DNA of 64,000 nucleotides, taken from Sepiola atlantica (lineage: Eukaryota; Mollusca; Cephalopoda; Sepiida; Sepiolidae). The stretch spans positions 153,204,107 through 153,268,106 of the forward strand of contig OY744520.1 in assembly GCA_963556195.1 (NCBI GenBank), in the 5' to 3' direction. Position numbers and translations under genes: made by a program. Below are positions 21,401-34,672 of the stretch, one piece after another. Numbering within the stretch: the stretch's first letter is position 1; the number at the start of each line of letters is the position of its first letter. Under the pieces are notes generated by a model. The model was not told where the DNA came from. It searched no databases and worked only from the letters and a program-made list of their open reading frames with translations.

Positions 21401-24400
21401 TTTGATTTTCAAAGTTCTCGGCGTTGTCCGGGAAAAAAGTGCTCAATGTCCTAGATAGAGCTACTGTATTGATAGGTTTGGGTAATATTTTAACAGCATC
21501 TACGCTGAAAAGGATGGGGTAATCGATAAGAGTTATTTCAGTAGTGCTCAGGAGGCCTCTTTGATTTTGAAATACTCGGCGTTGTCCGGGAGAAAAGTGC
21601 TCAATATCCTAGATAGAGCTACTGTAGTGATATGTTTGGAAAATATTTTAACGCCATCTTCGTTCCCCTTTGGAAAATTTTGCAGATGAAAATGAGGGAG
21701 GATACCTAACTGATTTCAGTAGTCCCCAGGAGGCCTCCTTGATTATCAAAGTACTCGGCGTTGTCCGGGAGAAAAGTGCTCAATGTCCTAGATAGAGCTA
21801 CTGTAGTGGTAGGTTTGGAAAATATTTTAACGCCATCTTCGTTCCCCTTTGGATTATTTCGCAGATCAGCACGTGAGAGGATACCTAAGGGATTTCAGGA
21901 GTGCTCATGAAGCCTCCTCGATTTTCAAAGTACTCGGCGTTGTCCGGGAGAAAAGTGCTCAATATCCTAGATAGAGCTACTGTAGTGATAGGTTTGGAAA
22001 ATATTTTAACGCCATATCGTTACCCTTTTGACAATTTTGCAGATGAAAATGAGGGAGGATACCTAACTGATTTCAGTAGTCCCCAGGAGGCCTCTTTGAT
22101 TTTCAAAGTACTCGGCGTTGTCCGGGAAAAAAGTGCTCAATGTCCTAGATAGAGCTACTGTATTGATAGGTTTGGATAATATTTTAACAGCATCTACGCT
22201 GAAAAGGATGGAGTAATCGATAAGAGTTATTTCAGTAGTGCTCAGGAGGCCTCTTTGATTTTGAAATACTCGGCGTTGTCCGGGAGAAAAGTGCTCAATA
22301 TCCTAGATAGAGCTACTGTAGTGATATGTTTGGAAAATATTTTAACGCCATCTTCGTTCCCCTTTGGACTATTTCGCAGATCAGAAGGAGAGAGGATACC
22401 TAAGTTATTTCAGTAGTCTTCAGGAGGCCTCCTGGATTATCAAAGTACTCGGCGTTTTCCGGGAGAAAAGTGCTCAATGTCTTAGATAGAGCTACTGTAG
22501 TGATAGGTTTGGAAAATATTTTAACGCCATCTTCGTTCCCCTTTGGACTATTTCGCAGATCAGAAGGAGAGATGGTTACCTAAGGGATTTCAGGAGTGCT
22601 CATAAAGCCTCCTCGATTTTCAAAGTACTCGGCGTTGTCCGGGAGAAATGTGCTCAATATCCTAGATAGAGCTACTGTAGTGATAGGTTTAGAAAATATT
22701 TTAACGCCATCTTCGTTCCCCTTTGGACACTTTTGCAGATGAAAATGAGGGAGGATACCTAACTGATTTCAGTAGTCCCCAGTAGGCCTCTTTGATTTTC
22801 AAAGTACTCGGCGTTGTCCGGGAAAAAAGTGCTCAATGTCCTAGATAGAGCTACTGTATTGATAGGTTTGGATAATATTTTAACAGCATCTACGCTGAAA
22901 AAAATGGGGTAATCGATAAGAGTTATTTCAGTAGTGCTCAGGAGGCCTCTTTGATTTTGAAATACTGGGCGTTGTCCGGGAGAAAAGTGCTCAATATCCT
23001 AGATAGAGCTACTGTTGTGATATGTTTGGAAAATATTTTAACGCCATCTTCGTTCCCCTTTGGACTATTTCGCAGATCAGAAGGAGAGAGGATACCTAAG
23101 TTATTTCAGTAGTCCCCATGAAGCCTCCTTGATTATAAAAGTACTCGGCGTTGTCCGGGAGAAAAGTGCTCAATGTCCTAGATAGAGCTACTGTAGTGAT
23201 AGGTTTGGATAATATTTTAACAGCATCTACGCTGAAAAAGAATGGGGTAATCGATAAGAGTTATTTCAGTAGTGCTCAGAAGGCCTCTTTGATTTTGAAA
23301 TACTCGGCGTTGTCCGGGATAAAAGTGCTCAATATCCTAGATAGAGCTACTGTAGTGATATGTTTGGAAAATATTTTAACGCCATCTTCGTTCCCCTTTG
23401 GACAATTTCGCAGATCACAAGGAGAGAGGATACCTAAGTGATTTCAGTAGTCCCTAGTGTGCCTCCTTAATTATCAAAGTACTCGGCGTTGTCCGGGAGA
23501 AAAGTGCTCAATGTCTTAGATAGAGCTACTGTAGTGATAGGTTTGGAAAATATTTTAACGCCATCTTCGTTCCTTTTTGGACTATTTCGCAGATCAGAAG
23601 GAGAGATGGTTACCTAAGGGATTTCAGGAGTGCTCATGAAGCCTCCTTGATTATCAAAGTACTCGGCGTTGTCCGAGAGAAAAGTGCTCAATATCCTAGA
23701 TAGAGCTACTGTAGTGATAGGTTTGGATAATATTTTAACAGTATCTACGCTGAAAAAGAATGGGGTAATCGATAAGAGTTATTTCAGTAGTGCTCAGGAG
23801 GCCTCTTTGATTTTGAAATACTCGGCGTTGTCCGGGAGAAAAGTGCTCAATATCCTAGATAGAGCTACTGTAGTGTATGGTTTGGAAAATATTTTAACGC
23901 CATCTTCGTTCCCCTTTGGACTATTTCGCAGATCACAAGGAGAGAGGATACCTAAGTGATTTCAGTAGTCTTCAGGAGGCCTCCTGGATTATCAAAGTAC
24001 TCGGCGTTGTCCGGGAGAAAAGTGCTCAATGTCTTAGATAAAGCTACTGTAGTGATAGGTTTGGAAAATATTTTAACGCCATCTTCGTTCCCCTTTGGAC
24101 TATTTCGCAGATCAGAAGAAGAGATGGTTACCTAAGGGATTTCAGGAGTGCTCATGAAGCCTCCTCGATTTTCAAAGTACTCGGCGTTGTCCGAGAGAAA
24201 TGTGCTCAATATCCTAGATAGAGCTACTGTAGTGATAGGTTTAGAAAATATTTTAACGCCATCTTCGTTCCCCTTTGGACACTTTTGCAGATGAAAATGA
24301 GGGAGGATACCTAACTGATTTCAGTAGTCCCCAGTAGGCCTCTTTGATTTTCAAAGTACTCGTCGTTGTCCGGGAAAAAAGTGCTCAATGTCCTAGATAG

Positions 24401-27145
24401 AGCTATAGTATTGATAGGTTCGGATAATATTTTAACAGCATCTACGCTGAAAAGGATGGGGTAATCGATAAGAGTTATTTCAGTAGTGCTCAGGAGGCCT
24501 CTTTGATTTTGAAATACTCGGCGTTGTCCGGGAGAAAAGTGCTCTATATCCTAGATAGAGCTACTGTAGTGATATGTTTGGAAAATATTTTAACGCCATC
24601 TTCGTTCCCCTTTGGACTATTTCGCAGATCAGAAGGAGAGAGGATACCTAATTTATTTCAGTAGTCTCCAGGAGGCCTCCTTGATTATCAAAGTACTCGG
24701 CGTTGTCCGGGAGAAAAGTGATCAATGTCCTAGATAGAGCTACTGTAGTGATAGGTTTGGATAATATTTTAACAGTATCTACGCTGAAAAAGAATGGGGT
24801 AATCGATAAGAGTTATTTCAGTAGTGCTCAGAAGGCCTCTTTGATTTTGAAATACTCGGCGTTGTCAGGGAGAAAAGTGCTCAATATCCTAGATAGAGCT
24901 ACTGTAGTGATATGTTTGGAAAATATTTTAACGCCATCTTCGTTCCACTTTGGACTATTTCGCAGATCAGAAGGAGAGAGGATACCTAAGTTATTTCAGT
25001 AGTCCCCAGTTGGCCTCCTTAATAATCAAAGTACTCGGCGTTGTCCGGGAGAAAAGTGCTCAATGTCTTAGATAGAGCTACTGTAGTGATAGGTTTGGAA
25101 AATATTTTAAGGCCATCTTCGTTCCTTTTTGGACTATTTCGCAGATCATAAGGAGAGATGGTTACCTAAGGGATTTCAGGAGTGCTCATGAAGCCTCCTC
25201 GATTTTCAAAGTACTCGGCGTTGTCCGGGAGAAATGTGCTCAATATCCTAGATAGAGCTACTGTAGTGATAGGTTTGGAAAATATTTTAACGCCATCTTC
25301 GTTCCCCTTTGGACACTTTTGCAGATGAAAATGAGGGAGGATACCAAACTGATTTCAGTAGTCCCCAGTAGGCCTCTTTGATTTTCAAAGTACTCGTCGT
25401 TGTCCGGGAAAAAAGTGCTCAATGTCCTAGATAGAGCTACTGTATTGATAGGTTTGGATAATATTTTAACAGCATCTACGCTGAAAAGTATGGGGTAATC
25501 GATAAGAGTTATTTCAATAGTGCTCAGGAGGCCTCTTTGATTTTGAAATACTCGGCGTTGTCCGGGAGAAAAGTGCTCAATATCCTAGATAGAGCTACTG
25601 TAGTGATATGTTTGGAAAATATTTTAACGCCATCTTCGTTCCCCTTTGGACTATTTCGCAGATCAGAAGGAGAGAGGATACCTAAGTGATTTCAGTAGTC
25701 TCCATGAGGCCTCCTAGATTATCAAAGTACTCGGCGTTGTCCGGGAGAAAAGTGCTCAATGTCCTAGATAGAGTTACTGTAGTGATAGGTTTGGATAATA
25801 TTTTAACAGCATCTACGCTGAAAAAGAATGGGGTAATCGATAAGAGTTATTTCAGTAGTGCTCAGAAGGCCTCTTTGATTTTGAAATACTCGGCGTTGTC
25901 CGGGATAAAAGTGCTCAATATCCTAGATAGAGCTACTGTAGTGATATGTTAGGAAAATATTTTAACGCCATCTTCGTTCCCCTTTGGACTATTTCGCAGA
26001 TCACAAGGAGAGAGGATACCTAAGTGATTTCAGTAGTCCCCAGTTGGCCTCCTTAATTATCAAAGTACTCGGCGTTGTCCGGGAGAAAAGTGCTCAATGT
26101 CTTAGATAGAGCTACTGTAGTGATAGGTTTGGAAAATATTTTAACGCCATCTTCGTTCCTTTTTGGACTATTTCGCAGATCAGAAGGAGAGATGGTTACC
26201 TAAGGGATTTCAGGAGTGCTCATGAAGCCTCCTCGATTTTCAAAGTACTCGGCGTTGTCCGGGAAAAATGTGCTCAATATCCTAGATAGAGCTACTGTAG
26301 TGATAAGTTTGGAAAATATTTTAACGCCATCTTCGTTCCCCATTGGACTATTTCGCAGATCAGAAGGAGAGAGGATACCTAAGGGATTTCAGGAGTGCTC
26401 ATAAAGCCTCCTCGATTTTCAAAGTACTCGGCGTTGTCCGGGAAAAAAGTGCTCAATGTCTTAGATAGAGCTACTGTAGTGATAGGTTTGGATAATATTT
26501 TAACAGCATCTACGCTGAAAAGGATGGGGTAATCGATAAGAGTTATTTCAGTAGTGCTCAGGAGGCCTCTTTGATTTTGAAATACTCGGCGTTGTCCGGG
26601 AGAAAAGTGCTCAATATCCTAGATAGAGCTACTGTAGTGATAGGTTTTGGAAAATATTTTAACGCCATCTTCGTTCCCCTTTGGACAATTTTGCAGATGA
26701 AAAGGAGGGAGGATACCTAACTGATTTCAGTAGTCCTCAGGAGGCCTCTTTGATTTTCAAAGTACTCGGCGTTGTCCGGGAAAAAAGTGCTCAATGTCCT
26801 AGATAGAGCTACTGTATTGATAGGTTTGGATAATATTTTAACAGCATCTACGCTGAAAAGGATGGGGTAATCGATAAGAGTTATTTCAGTAGTGCTCAGG
26901 AGGCCTCTTTGATTTTGAAATACTCGGCGTTGTCCGGGAGAAAAGTGCTCAATATCCTAGATAGAGCTACTGTAGTGACATGTTTGGAAAATATTTTAAC
27001 GCCATCTTCGTTCCCCTTTGGACTATTTCGCAGATCAGAAGGAGAGAGGATACCTAAGGGATTTCAGGAGAGCTCATGAAGCCTCCTCGATTTTCAAAGT
27101 ACTCGGCGTTGTCCGGGAGAAAAGTGCTCAATATCCTAGATAGAG
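18497..27145. repeat. Large composite satellite (about 157- and 180-bp monomers)
   Basis: About 8.6 kb of monomers that each contain CTCGGCGTTGTCCGGG, GTGCTCAATATCCTAGATAG and TTTTAACRSCATCT. Two forms occur. One is about 180 bp (GTTCCCCTTTGGAC, CGCAGATCAGAAGG). The other is about 157 bp (CTACGCTGAAAAGG, GGGGTAATCGATAAGAG). They form an irregular higher-order pattern, with near-identical blocks about 517 bp and 1,035 bp apart. Open frames of about 96 codons recur (for example 20,727 and 23,151) but are translations of the repeat, without start context or family resemblance. Confidence 0.92.
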
Positions 27146-28435
27146 CTATGATAAAGACTATCATGAGAGGATTGAAAATGATGAAGACTATCATGAGAGG
27201 ATTGAAAATGATGAAGACTATCATGAGAGGATTGAAAATTATGAAGACTATCATGAGAGGATGGAAAATGATGAAGACTATCATGAGGGGATTGAAAATG
27301 ATGAAGACTATAATGAGGGGATTGAAAATGATGTACACTATCATGAGGGGATTTAAAATGATGAAGACTATTATGAGGGGAATGAAAATGATGAAGACTA
27401 TCATAAGGGGATTGAAAATGATGAAGAATGTCATGAGAGGATTTAAAATGATGAAGAATGTCATGAGAGGATTGAAAATGATGAAGAATAGACTGACAGG
27501 ATTGGAAATGATGAAGCATACCATGAGGGGATTTAAAATGATGAATAATATCATGAGGGGATTGAAAATGATTAAGAATATCATGAGAGGATTGAAAATG
27601 ATGAAGACTATCATGAGAGGTTTGAAAATGATGAAGACTATCATGAGAGGATTAAAAATGATGAAGACTCTCATGAGAGGATTAAAAATGATGAAGACTC
27701 TCATGAGAGGATTGAAAATGATGAAAACTATCATGAGAGGATTGAAAATGATGAAGACTATCATGAGAGGATTGAAAATGATGAAGACTATCATGAGAGG
27801 ATTGAAAATGATGAAGACTATCATTAGGGAATTGAAAATGATGAAGACTATCATGAGGGGATTGAAAATGATGAAGAATGTCATGAGAGGATTGAAAATG
27901 ATGAAGAATGTAATGAGAGGATTGAAAATTATGGAGAATAGACTGACAGGATTGGAAATGATGAAGAATACCATGAGAGGATTGAAAATGATGAATAATA
28001 TCATGAGGGGATTGAAAATGAGAAGAATATCATGAGGGGATCGAAAATGATGAAATATACCATGAGAGGATTGAAAATGATGAAGAATATCACGAGGGGA
28101 TTGAAAATGATGAAGAATATCATGAGGGGATTGAAAATAATGAAGAATATCATGAGAGGATTGAAAAAATGAAGAATATCATGAGTGGATTGAAAATTAT
28201 TAAGAATATCATGAGCGGATTGAAAATGATGAGGAATATTACGAGAGGATTGAAAATGATGAAGAATATTATGAGGGGATTGAAAATGATTAATAGTATG
28301 AGGAGATTGAAAATGATGAAGAATATTATGAGGAGATTGAAAATGATTAATAGTATGAGGAGATCGAAAATGATGAATACAGCGAGGGGAGTTAAAATGA
28401 TGAAGGATATCATGAGGGGATTCAAAATATATAGT
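27146..28435. repeat. 30-bp satellite
   Basis: About 43 copies of a unit with GGATTGAAAATGATGAAG then ACTATCATGAGA. Because 30 is divisible by three, both strands stay open for over 310 codons (10-residue repeats). The array begins abruptly inside a monomer of the previous satellite. I do not call a gene. Confidence 0.93.
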
Positions 28436-28735
28436 ATGAACACCGGGGCGGTTATAAGTACCTATATAGAAGGCGCATACAGTGGTGGTACTTTTTATAG
28501 AAATAAGTCATACTATTGCCCTGTGAAACGTAGGATGAAATGGTGGGGAAGAAACAGCTTTCGCAAAAGGCAAAATTTAAAAGTAGCGACCAGGGTAGAG
28601 AAAAGTAGAAAGATAAAGAGACAGCTATAGAGAGAGAAGGAGAGAAATAGAAGTTTTAATATAAAGATGTTACACACGCAATTTTTCTTCAATTATGTTT
28701 TTATGACCCCGAGCAACGCCGGGTAGCCCCGCTAG
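28436..28735 (+). other. H1 3' terminal region (hairpin plus CTAG)
   Basis: It contains one unit of the GGGGCGG...ATAAGTACCTATATAG repeat that is expanded in H2, then about 240 bp shared with 37,931-38,196, a CCCG/CGGG hairpin and CTAG. It abuts the TC start of H2 with no spacer. Confidence 0.7.
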
Positions 28736-29024
28736 TCTCCTATATAAAGGGCACTTGTCTGTATGTTTGTCTGTTTGTTTGTTTGTTTGTTTGTTTGTTT
28801 GTATGTCCAGATACTCCTCCGACAGGACCCAACAAACAGTCACACGGTTGACATCATTATAACCGGCCAGCCCCGGGACGTATAATATCTCAGAACCGGA
28901 AAAAAAAATGGACTCTTCGAGGGTCGACTGAGCACTTTTCTCCAATGGGGGGGTGCCTTTTTCCTCGATTTTCAACGTTGTTTAGTACTAATTTGAGAAA
29001 AAACAAAGAATTTGAGAAATAATG

Positions 29025-31150
29025 CACCGTCATGATTTTAACAGGAAATGACGTCAGAGGAAATCCCTAACGGCTCTTTTTTAAACATGAGTTTATAGTG
29101 AAGCAAGTGTTGCTTAATCACAAACGGCACTTTTTTTGAACACGAGTCCATAGTCAAGCATGGGTTGCTTACTTACTAACGGCACTTTTTTGAACATGAG
29201 TCCATAGTGATGCAAGGGTTGCTTAACTACTAACGGCACTTTTTGATACATGCGTTTATAGTGACGCAAGTGTTGTTTAATCAATAACGGCACTTTTTTT
29301 AACATGAGTTTATAGTGAAGCAAGGGTTGCTTAATCCTAACCACATTTTTTCTGTTGACATAACATCCTCCTAGGTATTACCTCCTCCTTTTTGAGAGGT
29401 GTGAAGTTAGTGTAGTATCAGTAAAATTAAAGTAATAAATAATTATGCTCCCCCACTGTTTTCACTAATATTTGTATGCTCCCCCACTGTTTTCACTAAT
29501 ATTTGTATGCTCCCCCATTGTTTTCACTAATATTTCTATACATATTGTATACATATTGAAAACTTGGGGTGGGTGTGGGGGGTGTCGGCATTCGCCGGTG
29601 TGAGCGCCTCAGGAGAAATTTGGGGAAGAGGGGGGGGGGGTATCGGCATTCGGCGGTGGGGCGCCTCAGGCCAAATCTGGGGAGGGTGAGTGTCGGCATT
29701 CGGCGGTGGGGCGCCTCAGGCGAAATTCGGGGAGGAGTGTCGGCATTCGCCAGTATGAGCGCCTCAGGCCGAATTTGGGGGAGTGTCGGCATTCGCCAGT
29801 GTGAGCGACTCAGGCCCAATTTGGTGGAGTGTCGGCATTCGCCGGTGGTGCGCCTCAGGCCCAATTTGGAGATGGGGGATTGTCGGCATAATGCAAAGTC
29901 ACGATTTAAGCAGGAAATGACGTCAGAGGAAATCCCTAACGGCTCTTTTTTGAAAATGAGTTTATAGTGAAGCAAGTGTTGCTTAATCACAAACGGCACT
30001 TTTTTTGAACACGAGTCCATAGTCAAGCATGGGTTGCTTACTTACTAACGGCACTTTTTTGAACATGAGTCCATAGTGATGCAAGGGTTGCTTAACTACT
30101 AATGGCACTTTTTGATACATGCGTTTATAGTGACGCAAGTGTTGTTTAATCAATAACGGCACTTTTTTTAACATGAGTTTATAGTGAAGCAAGGGTTGCT
30201 TAATCCTAACCACATTTTTTCTGTTGACATAACATCCTCCTAGGTATTACCTCCTCCTTTTTGAGAGGTGTGAAGTTAGTGTAGTATCAGTAAAATTAAA
30301 GTAATAAATAATTATGCTCCCCCACTGTTTTCACTAATATTTGTATGCTCCCCCACTGTTTTCACTAATATTTGTATGCTCCCCCATTGTTTTCACTAAT
30401 ATTTCTATACATATTGTATACATATTGAAAACTTGGGGTGGGTGTGGGGGGTGTCGGCATTCGCCGGTGTGAGCGCCTCAGGAGAAATTTGGGGAAGAGG
30501 GGGGGGGGGGTATCGGCATTCGGCGGTGGGGCGCCTCAGGCCAAATCTGGGGAGGGTGAGTGTCGGCATTCGGCGGTGGGGCGCCTCAGGCGAAATTCGG
30601 GGAGGAGTGTCGGCATTCGCCAGTATGAGCGCCTCAGGCCGAATTTGGGGGAGTGTCGGCATTCGCCAGTGTGAGCGACTCAGGCCCAATTTGGTGGAGT
30701 GTCGGCATTCGCCGGTGGTGCGCCTCAGGCCCAATTTGGAGATGGGGGATTGTCGGCATAATGCAAAGTAACGATTTAAGCAGGAAATGACGTCAGAGGA
30801 AATCCCTAACGGCACTTTTTTGAACATGAGTTTATAGTGAAGCACGGGTTGCCTTATCCCAACGAAACATAAGTTTTTATTGAAGCAACTGTTGCTTAAT
30901 CCCTAACGGCATTTTTTTGAACATGAGTCCATAGTGAAGCAAGGGTTGCTTAATTACTAACGGCACTTTTTTGAACATGAATCCACAGTGAAGCCAGGGT
31001 TGCTTAATCAATAACGGCACTTTTTTGAACACGAGTTTGTAGTGAAGCCAGGGTTGCTTAATCCTAACTGCATTTCTTCTGTTGACATGATACCATCCTC
31101 CCAGGTATAACCTCCTTCTTTTTGAGAGGTGTGAAGTTAGTGTAGTATCA
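29025..31150. repeat. 869-bp segment in direct repeat (two copies plus a partial third)
   Basis: 29,025-29,893 and 29,894-30,762 are almost identical. A partial third copy starts at 30,763 (GGAAATGACGTCAGAGG). Each contains a ~53-bp repeat with CGGCACTTTTTTGAACATGAG and AAGCAAGGGTTGCTTAAT, a ~31-bp repeat with ATGCTCCCCCACTG, and a block of the SINE-derived minisatellite. The segment is a multi-satellite cassette that was duplicated whole. Confidence 0.9.
29575..29890 (-). repeat. SINE-derived minisatellite, array 2
   Basis: Units contain CTGAGGCGCC and GAATGCCGACAC on the minus strand, as in H1. A second copy at 30,444-30,759 is due to the 869-bp duplication. No U2 module adjoins it. Confidence 0.8.
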
Positions 31151-31785
31151 GTAAAATTAAAGTAATAAATAATTATGCTCCACCATTGTTTTCACTAATA
31201 TTTGTATACATATTAAATAACGTCTCAATAAGTAAAGTAAGAAGAAAAATAATTATGCTCCACCACTGTTTTCACTAATATTTGTATACATATTAAATAA
31301 CGTCTCAATAAGTAAAGTAAGTAGAAAAATAATTATGCTCCACCATTGTTTTCACTAATATTTGTATACATATGATATAACGTCTAAATAAGTAAAGTAA
31401 GAAGAAAAATAATTATGCTCCACCACTGTTTTCACTAAAATGTGTATACATATTAAATAACGTCTCAATATGTAAAGTAAGAAGAAATATAATTATGCTC
31501 CGCCATTGTTTTCACTAATATTTGAATACATGTTAAATAACGTCTCAATAAGTAAAGTAAAAAGAGAAATAATTATGCTCCGCCACTGTTTTCACTAATA
31601 TTTGTATACGTATTAAATAACGTCTCAATAAGTAAAGAAAGAAGAAAAATAATTATGCTCCACCATTGTTTTCACTTATATTTTTATACATGTTAAATAA
31701 CGTGTCAATAAGTAAAGTAAAAAGAGAAATAATTATGCTCCGCCATTGTTTTCACTAATATTTGTATACATGTTAAATAACATTT
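31151..31785. repeat. About 78-bp satellite
   Basis: Eight or so copies containing AATAATTATGCTCCACCA, TTTTCACTAATATTTG and AAATAACGTCTCAATAAG. Confidence 0.92.
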
Positions 31786-34637
31786 TTTTGTTTTGAACTC
31801 AAAATATTTCTTAGGGTTGGGGGAGAGTGAAAAATTAGGGGGCTGGAGAGATTGAGGGCTCGGGGAAAATTTTAGGGGTCAGGCAGAACTTTTTAGGGGT
31901 CAGGCCAAATTTTTTTGTTTTTTTTGTTTTGAAGTCAAAATATTTCTCAGGGTTAGGGGAGAGTGAAAAATTAGGGGGCTGGAGAGATTTAGGGGTCGGA
32001 GAAAATTTTAGGGGTCAGGACGAACTTTTTAGGGGTCAGGCCAAATTTTTTTGTTTTTTTTTGTTTTGAAGTCAAAATATATCTCATGGTTGGGGGAGAG
32101 TGAAAAATTAGGGGGCTGGAGAGATTTAGGGGTCGGGGAAAATTTTAGGGGTCAGGACGAACTTTTTAGGGGTTAGGTAAATTTTTTGTTTTTTTTGGTT
32201 TTGAACAGAAAATATTTCTCAGGGTTGGGGGGGAGTGAAAAATTAGGGGGCTGGAGAGATTTAGGGGTCGGGGAAAATTTTAGGGGTCAGGACAAACTTT
32301 TTAGGGGTTAGGTAAATTTTATTGTTTTTTTGGGTTTTGAACTGAAAATATTTCTCAGGGTTGGGGGAGAGTGAAAATTAGGGGGCTGGAGAGATTTAGG
32401 GCTCGGGGAAAATTTTAGGGGTCAGGACGAACTTTTTAGGGGTTAGGTAAATTTTTTTGTTTTTTTTGGTTTTGAACTGAAAATATTTCTCAGGGTTGGG
32501 GGAGAGTGAAAAATTAGGGGGATGGAGAGATTTAGGGGTCGGGAAAAATTTTAGGGGTGAGGACGAACTTTTTAGGGGTCAGGCCAAATTTTTTTGTTTT
32601 TTTTTGTTTTGAAGTCAAAATATATCTCATGGTTGGGGGAGAGTGAAAAATTAGGGGGCTGGAGAGATTAAGGGGTCGGGGAAAATTTTAGGGGTCAGGA
32701 CGAACTTTTTAGGGGTCAGGCCAAATTTTTTTGTTTTTTTTTGTTTTGAACTCAAAATATTTCTCAGGGTTGGGGGAGAGTGAAAAATTAGGGGGCTGGA
32801 GAGATTTAGGGGTCGGGAAAAATTTTAGGGGTCAGGACGAACTTTTTAGGGGTCAGGCCAAATTTTTTTGTTTTTTTTTGTTTTGAACTCAAAATATTTC
32901 TCATGGTTGGGGGAGAGTGAAAAATTAGGGGGCTGGAGAGATTTAGGGGTCGGTGAAAACTTTAGGGGTCAGGACGCACTTTTTAGGGGTCAGGCCAAAT
33001 TTTTTTGTTTTTTTTGGTTTTGAACTCAAAATATATCTCATGGTTGAGGGAGAGTGAAAAATTAGGGGGCTGGAGAGATTTAGGGGTCGGGGAAAATTTT
33101 AGGGGTCAGGACGAACTTTTTAGGGGTCGGGCCAAATTTTTTTTATTTTTTTTTTTAAGTCGAACTATTTCTCAGGGTTGGGGGAGAGTGAAAAATTAGG
33201 GGGCTGGAGAGATTTAGGGGTCGGGAAAAATTTTAGGGGTCAGGACGAACTTTTTAGGGGTCAGGCCAAATTTTTTTCTTTTTTTTGGTTTTGAACTCAA
33301 AATATTTCTCAGGGTTGGGGGAGAGTGAAAACTTAGGGGGCTGGAGAGATTTAGGGGTCGGGGAAAATTTTAGGGGTCAGGACGAACTTTTTAGGGGTCA
33401 GGCCAAATTTTTTTGTTTTTTTTTGTTTTGAAGTCAAAATATTTCTCATGGTTGGGGGAGAGTGAAAAATTAGGGGCTGGAGAGATTTAGGGGTCAGGGA
33501 ACATTTTAGGGGTCAGGACGAACTTTTTAGGGGTCAGGCCAAAGTTTTTTGTTTTTTGTTTGTTTTGAAGTCAAAATATATCTCATGGTTGGGGGAGAGT
33601 GAAAAATTAGGGGGCTGGAGAGATTTAGGGGTCGAAGTAAATTTTAGTGGTCAGGACGAACTTTTTAGGGGTCAGGCCAAATTTTTTTGTTTTTTTTTGT
33701 TTTGAAGTCAAAATATATCTCATGGTTGGGGAGAGTGAAAAATTAGGGGGCTGGAGAGATTTAGGGGTCGGGAAAAATTTTAGGGGTCAGGACGAACTTT
33801 TTATGTGGTCAGGCCAAATTTTTTTCTTTTTTTTGGTTTTGAACTCAAAATATTTCTCAGGGTTGGGGGAGAGTGAAAAATAAGGAGGCTGGAGAGATTT
33901 AGGGGTCGGGGAAAATATTAGGGGTCAGGACGAACTTTTTAGGGGTCAGGCCAAATTTTTTTCTTTTTTTTGGTTTTGAACTCAAAATATTTCTCAGGGT
34001 TGGGGGAGAGTAAAAAATTAGGGGGCTGGAGAGATTTAGGGGTCGGGAAAAATTTTAGGGGTCAGGACGAACTTTTTAGGGGTCAGGCCAAATTTTTTTG
34101 TTTTTTTTTGTTTTGAAGTCAAAATATTTCTCATGGTTGGGGGATAGTGAAAAATTAATGGGCTGGAGAGATTTAGGGGTCGGGGAAAATTTTAGGGGTC
34201 AGGACGAACTTTTTAGGGGTCAGGCCAAATTTTTTTCTTTTTTTTTGTTTTGAACTCAAAATATTTCTCAGGGTTGGGGGAGAGTGAAAAATTAGGGGTC
34301 TGGAGAGATTTAGGGGTCGGAGAAAATTTTAGGGGTCAGGACGAACTTTTTAGGGGTCAGGCCAAATTTTTTTGTTTTTTTTTGTTTTGAAGTCAAAATA
34401 TTTCTCATGGTTGGGGGAGAGTGAAAAATTAGGGGGCTGGAGAGATTATGGGGTCGGGGAAAATTTTAGGGGTCAGGACGAACTTTTTAGGGGTCAGGCC
34501 AAATTTTTTTGTTTTTTTTTTGTTTTGAAGTCAAAATATATCTCATGGTTGGGGGAGAGTGAAAAATTAGGGGGCTGGAGAGATTTAGGTGTCGGGGAAA
34601 ATTTTAGGGGTCAGGACGAACTTTTGAGGGGTCAGGC

Positions 34638-34672
<35 letters not shown>

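Larger units (their letters stand above)
16176..28735 (+). mobile_element. Helitron-like unit H1 (satellite-filled, non-autonomous)
   Basis: It starts with TC (TCTATTATATAAACG) directly after an A. It ends with CCCCGAGCAACGCCGGGTAG then CCCCGCTAG, a short hairpin followed by CTAG and a T, the usual Helitron 3' form. The first 250 bp match the start of H2 (AACCGGAAAAAAAAA, GTCGACTGAGCACTTTTC), and the last 290 bp match the end of H2. Inside are a SINE-derived minisatellite, a U2-like module and three further satellite arrays. No Rep/helicase frame is present, so any movement would need a helper. The assignment rests on termini and tandem arrangement. Confidence 0.65.

Noticed and set aside
20727..25952. 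Recurring ~96-codon frames (VLNILDRATVVIGL...)
   Set aside because: They recur with satellite monomers, vary with point changes and stops, and have no family resemblance.
27054..28035. Frames of over 310 codons on both strands
   Set aside because: They are translations of a 30-bp satellite. A repeat length divisible by three keeps all stop-free phases open.
27146..28435. CRISPR array
   Set aside because: Units are contiguous variants without unique spacers, in an animal-type sequence.
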